Positions 63,339-64,000 of a stretch of DNA of 64,000 nt are shown here, piece after piece; within the stretch, counting starts at the first letter, position 1, and each line of letters begins with the position of its first letter. Source of the DNA: Devosia lucknowensis (GTDB taxonomy: Bacteria > Pseudomonadota > Alphaproteobacteria > Rhizobiales > Devosiaceae); contig NZ_FXWK01000001.1 in the NCBI RefSeq assembly GCF_900177655.1, positions 1,860,001-1,924,000 of the forward strand, in the 5' to 3' direction. A program made the translations under genes and the position numbers. The notes under the pieces were generated by a model. The model worked only from the letters and a program-made list of their open reading frames with translations, searched no databases and had not been told where the DNA came from.

Positions 63339-64000
63339 TGAACCGCATTTTCAAGGTCGCCGCAGGCGCCATCATCGCCACCACCGCCCTTACCGGCATG
63401 GCTTTCGCGCAGTCGGCTTCGGCCACCGCGACCGCCGAACTCAACATCCGCTCCGGCCCGGGGCCGCAATACGCATCCGTCGGCTTCATCGCCTCGGGTG
63501 ACACCACCGTCGTCGATGGCTGCCTCCAGGGCAGCAAGTGGTGCCGCGTCAACTACAACGGCGTCGAAGGCTGGGCCTATTCCGACTACCTCACGGCCGA
63601 TCTGTCCGGCGACGTGGTGGTGCTCACCGACCGCTATGCCGATGTCGGCCTCAGCACCGTCACCTATACCGATGACGGCTCGGCAGCCGGCGGCGCCGCA
63701 GTTGGCGCAGCCAGCGGCGCGGTCATCGGCGCTCTCGTCGGCGGCCCCATCGGCGCCGCCGTGGGTGGCACCATCGGCGCGGCCAGTGGCGGCACGGCCG
63801 GTGCCATCATCGACCCACCGGAAACCGCACGCACCTATGTCGCGTCCAATCCCATCGACCCGGTCTATCTCGACGGTGAAGTGGTGATCGGCGCCGGCGT
63901 GCCGGACAATGTCACCCTGCAGACCATCCCCGACTACAACTACCGCTACGTCTATATCAACGGACAGGCAGTTTTGGTGGATCCAGGCACCCGCCAGATC
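63339..64000 (+). CDS. SH3b-domain protein with glycine-zipper region (5' part)
   Basis: The visible 220 residues begin with a signal peptide (VAAGAIIATTALTGMAFAQ), then an SH3b domain (ELNIRSGPGPQYASVG, KWCRVNYNGVEGWAY). A Gly/Ala-rich glycine-zipper segment follows (GAAVGAASGAVIGALVGGPI), then a DUF1236-like region (TYVASNPIDPVYLDGEVV). The gene runs past the window end. Start is the ATG at 63339, with AAGGAGG eight bases upstream. It is a fourth relative of the SH3b trio at 54-56 kb, without the crystallin part. Confidence 0.85.

Overview
The window is a GC-rich chromosomal segment from an alphaproteobacterium, most likely of the order Hyphomicrobiales (Devosia-like). Evidence: carB, greA, trxB and an LsrB/VtlR-type LysR gene in the rhizobial order, EcfG-type stress promoters (GGAAC-N17-CGTT), OhrR/Ohr, and small RNAs with CUCCUCCC loops as described in Rhodobacter and rhizobia. 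No rRNA, tRNA, CRISPR array, transposase or integrase was recognised. Both ends of the window cut a gene.

Layout. 0-1.5 kb: end of azlC, azlD, a zinc metallopeptidase. 1.6-4.1 kb: a divergent sugar-acid pair (mannitol dehydrogenase-family oxidoreductase and KdgK-type kinase), both with likely TTG starts. 4.1-7.6 kb: a Tat-exported CpdB-type nucleotidase behind a good Pho box, and a secreted RNase T2, a plausible RNA-phosphate scavenging pair. 7.6-8.6 kb: OhrR/Ohr. 8.7-11.6 kb: an ABC exporter and small genes. 11.7-17.2 kb: CHASE2-EAL c-di-GMP phosphodiesterase, a FecR-domain protein with Gly/Asn repeats, and motA-motB. 17.4-26.7 kb: unknown secreted and membrane proteins, YCII, GST, THUMP methyltransferase, HD-GYP, a CheY-like receiver, a PQQ-type sugar dehydrogenase, VOC and ArsR. 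26.8-29.1 kb: a non-canonical Gre-family factor, then a lower-GC accessory pair (TcmP and a three-Cys Gp37/Gp68-type protein). 29.3-42 kb: carB, a polysaccharide flippase pair, threonine aldolase, a methyltransferase, csp, greA, trxB and the LysR gene. 43.4-44.6 kb: a gene-free stretch holding four tandem small RNA genes. 44.6-53.9 kb: mixed metabolic genes, including a frameshifted CBS protein, and tdk. 54.1-56.3 kb: three secreted SH3b/crystallin-like paralogues. 56.4-64 kb: a HAF-repeat autotransporter, an AraC regulator, a receiver pair, small membrane proteins and a fourth SH3b protein.

The strongest finding is the small RNA cluster at 43.5-44.5 kb. All four promoters carry the same upstream element (consensus GCATRGCTGWCATG, degenerate in the fourth), starting exactly 26 bp before the -35 and 49 bp before the -10. 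Each transcript ends in an intrinsic terminator. Three of the four carry seven CTCCTCCC anti-Shine-Dalgarno motifs between them, each in a hairpin loop. The LysR gene 1.6 kb upstream is of a type linked to sRNA control in related bacteria, so it is the natural candidate activator.
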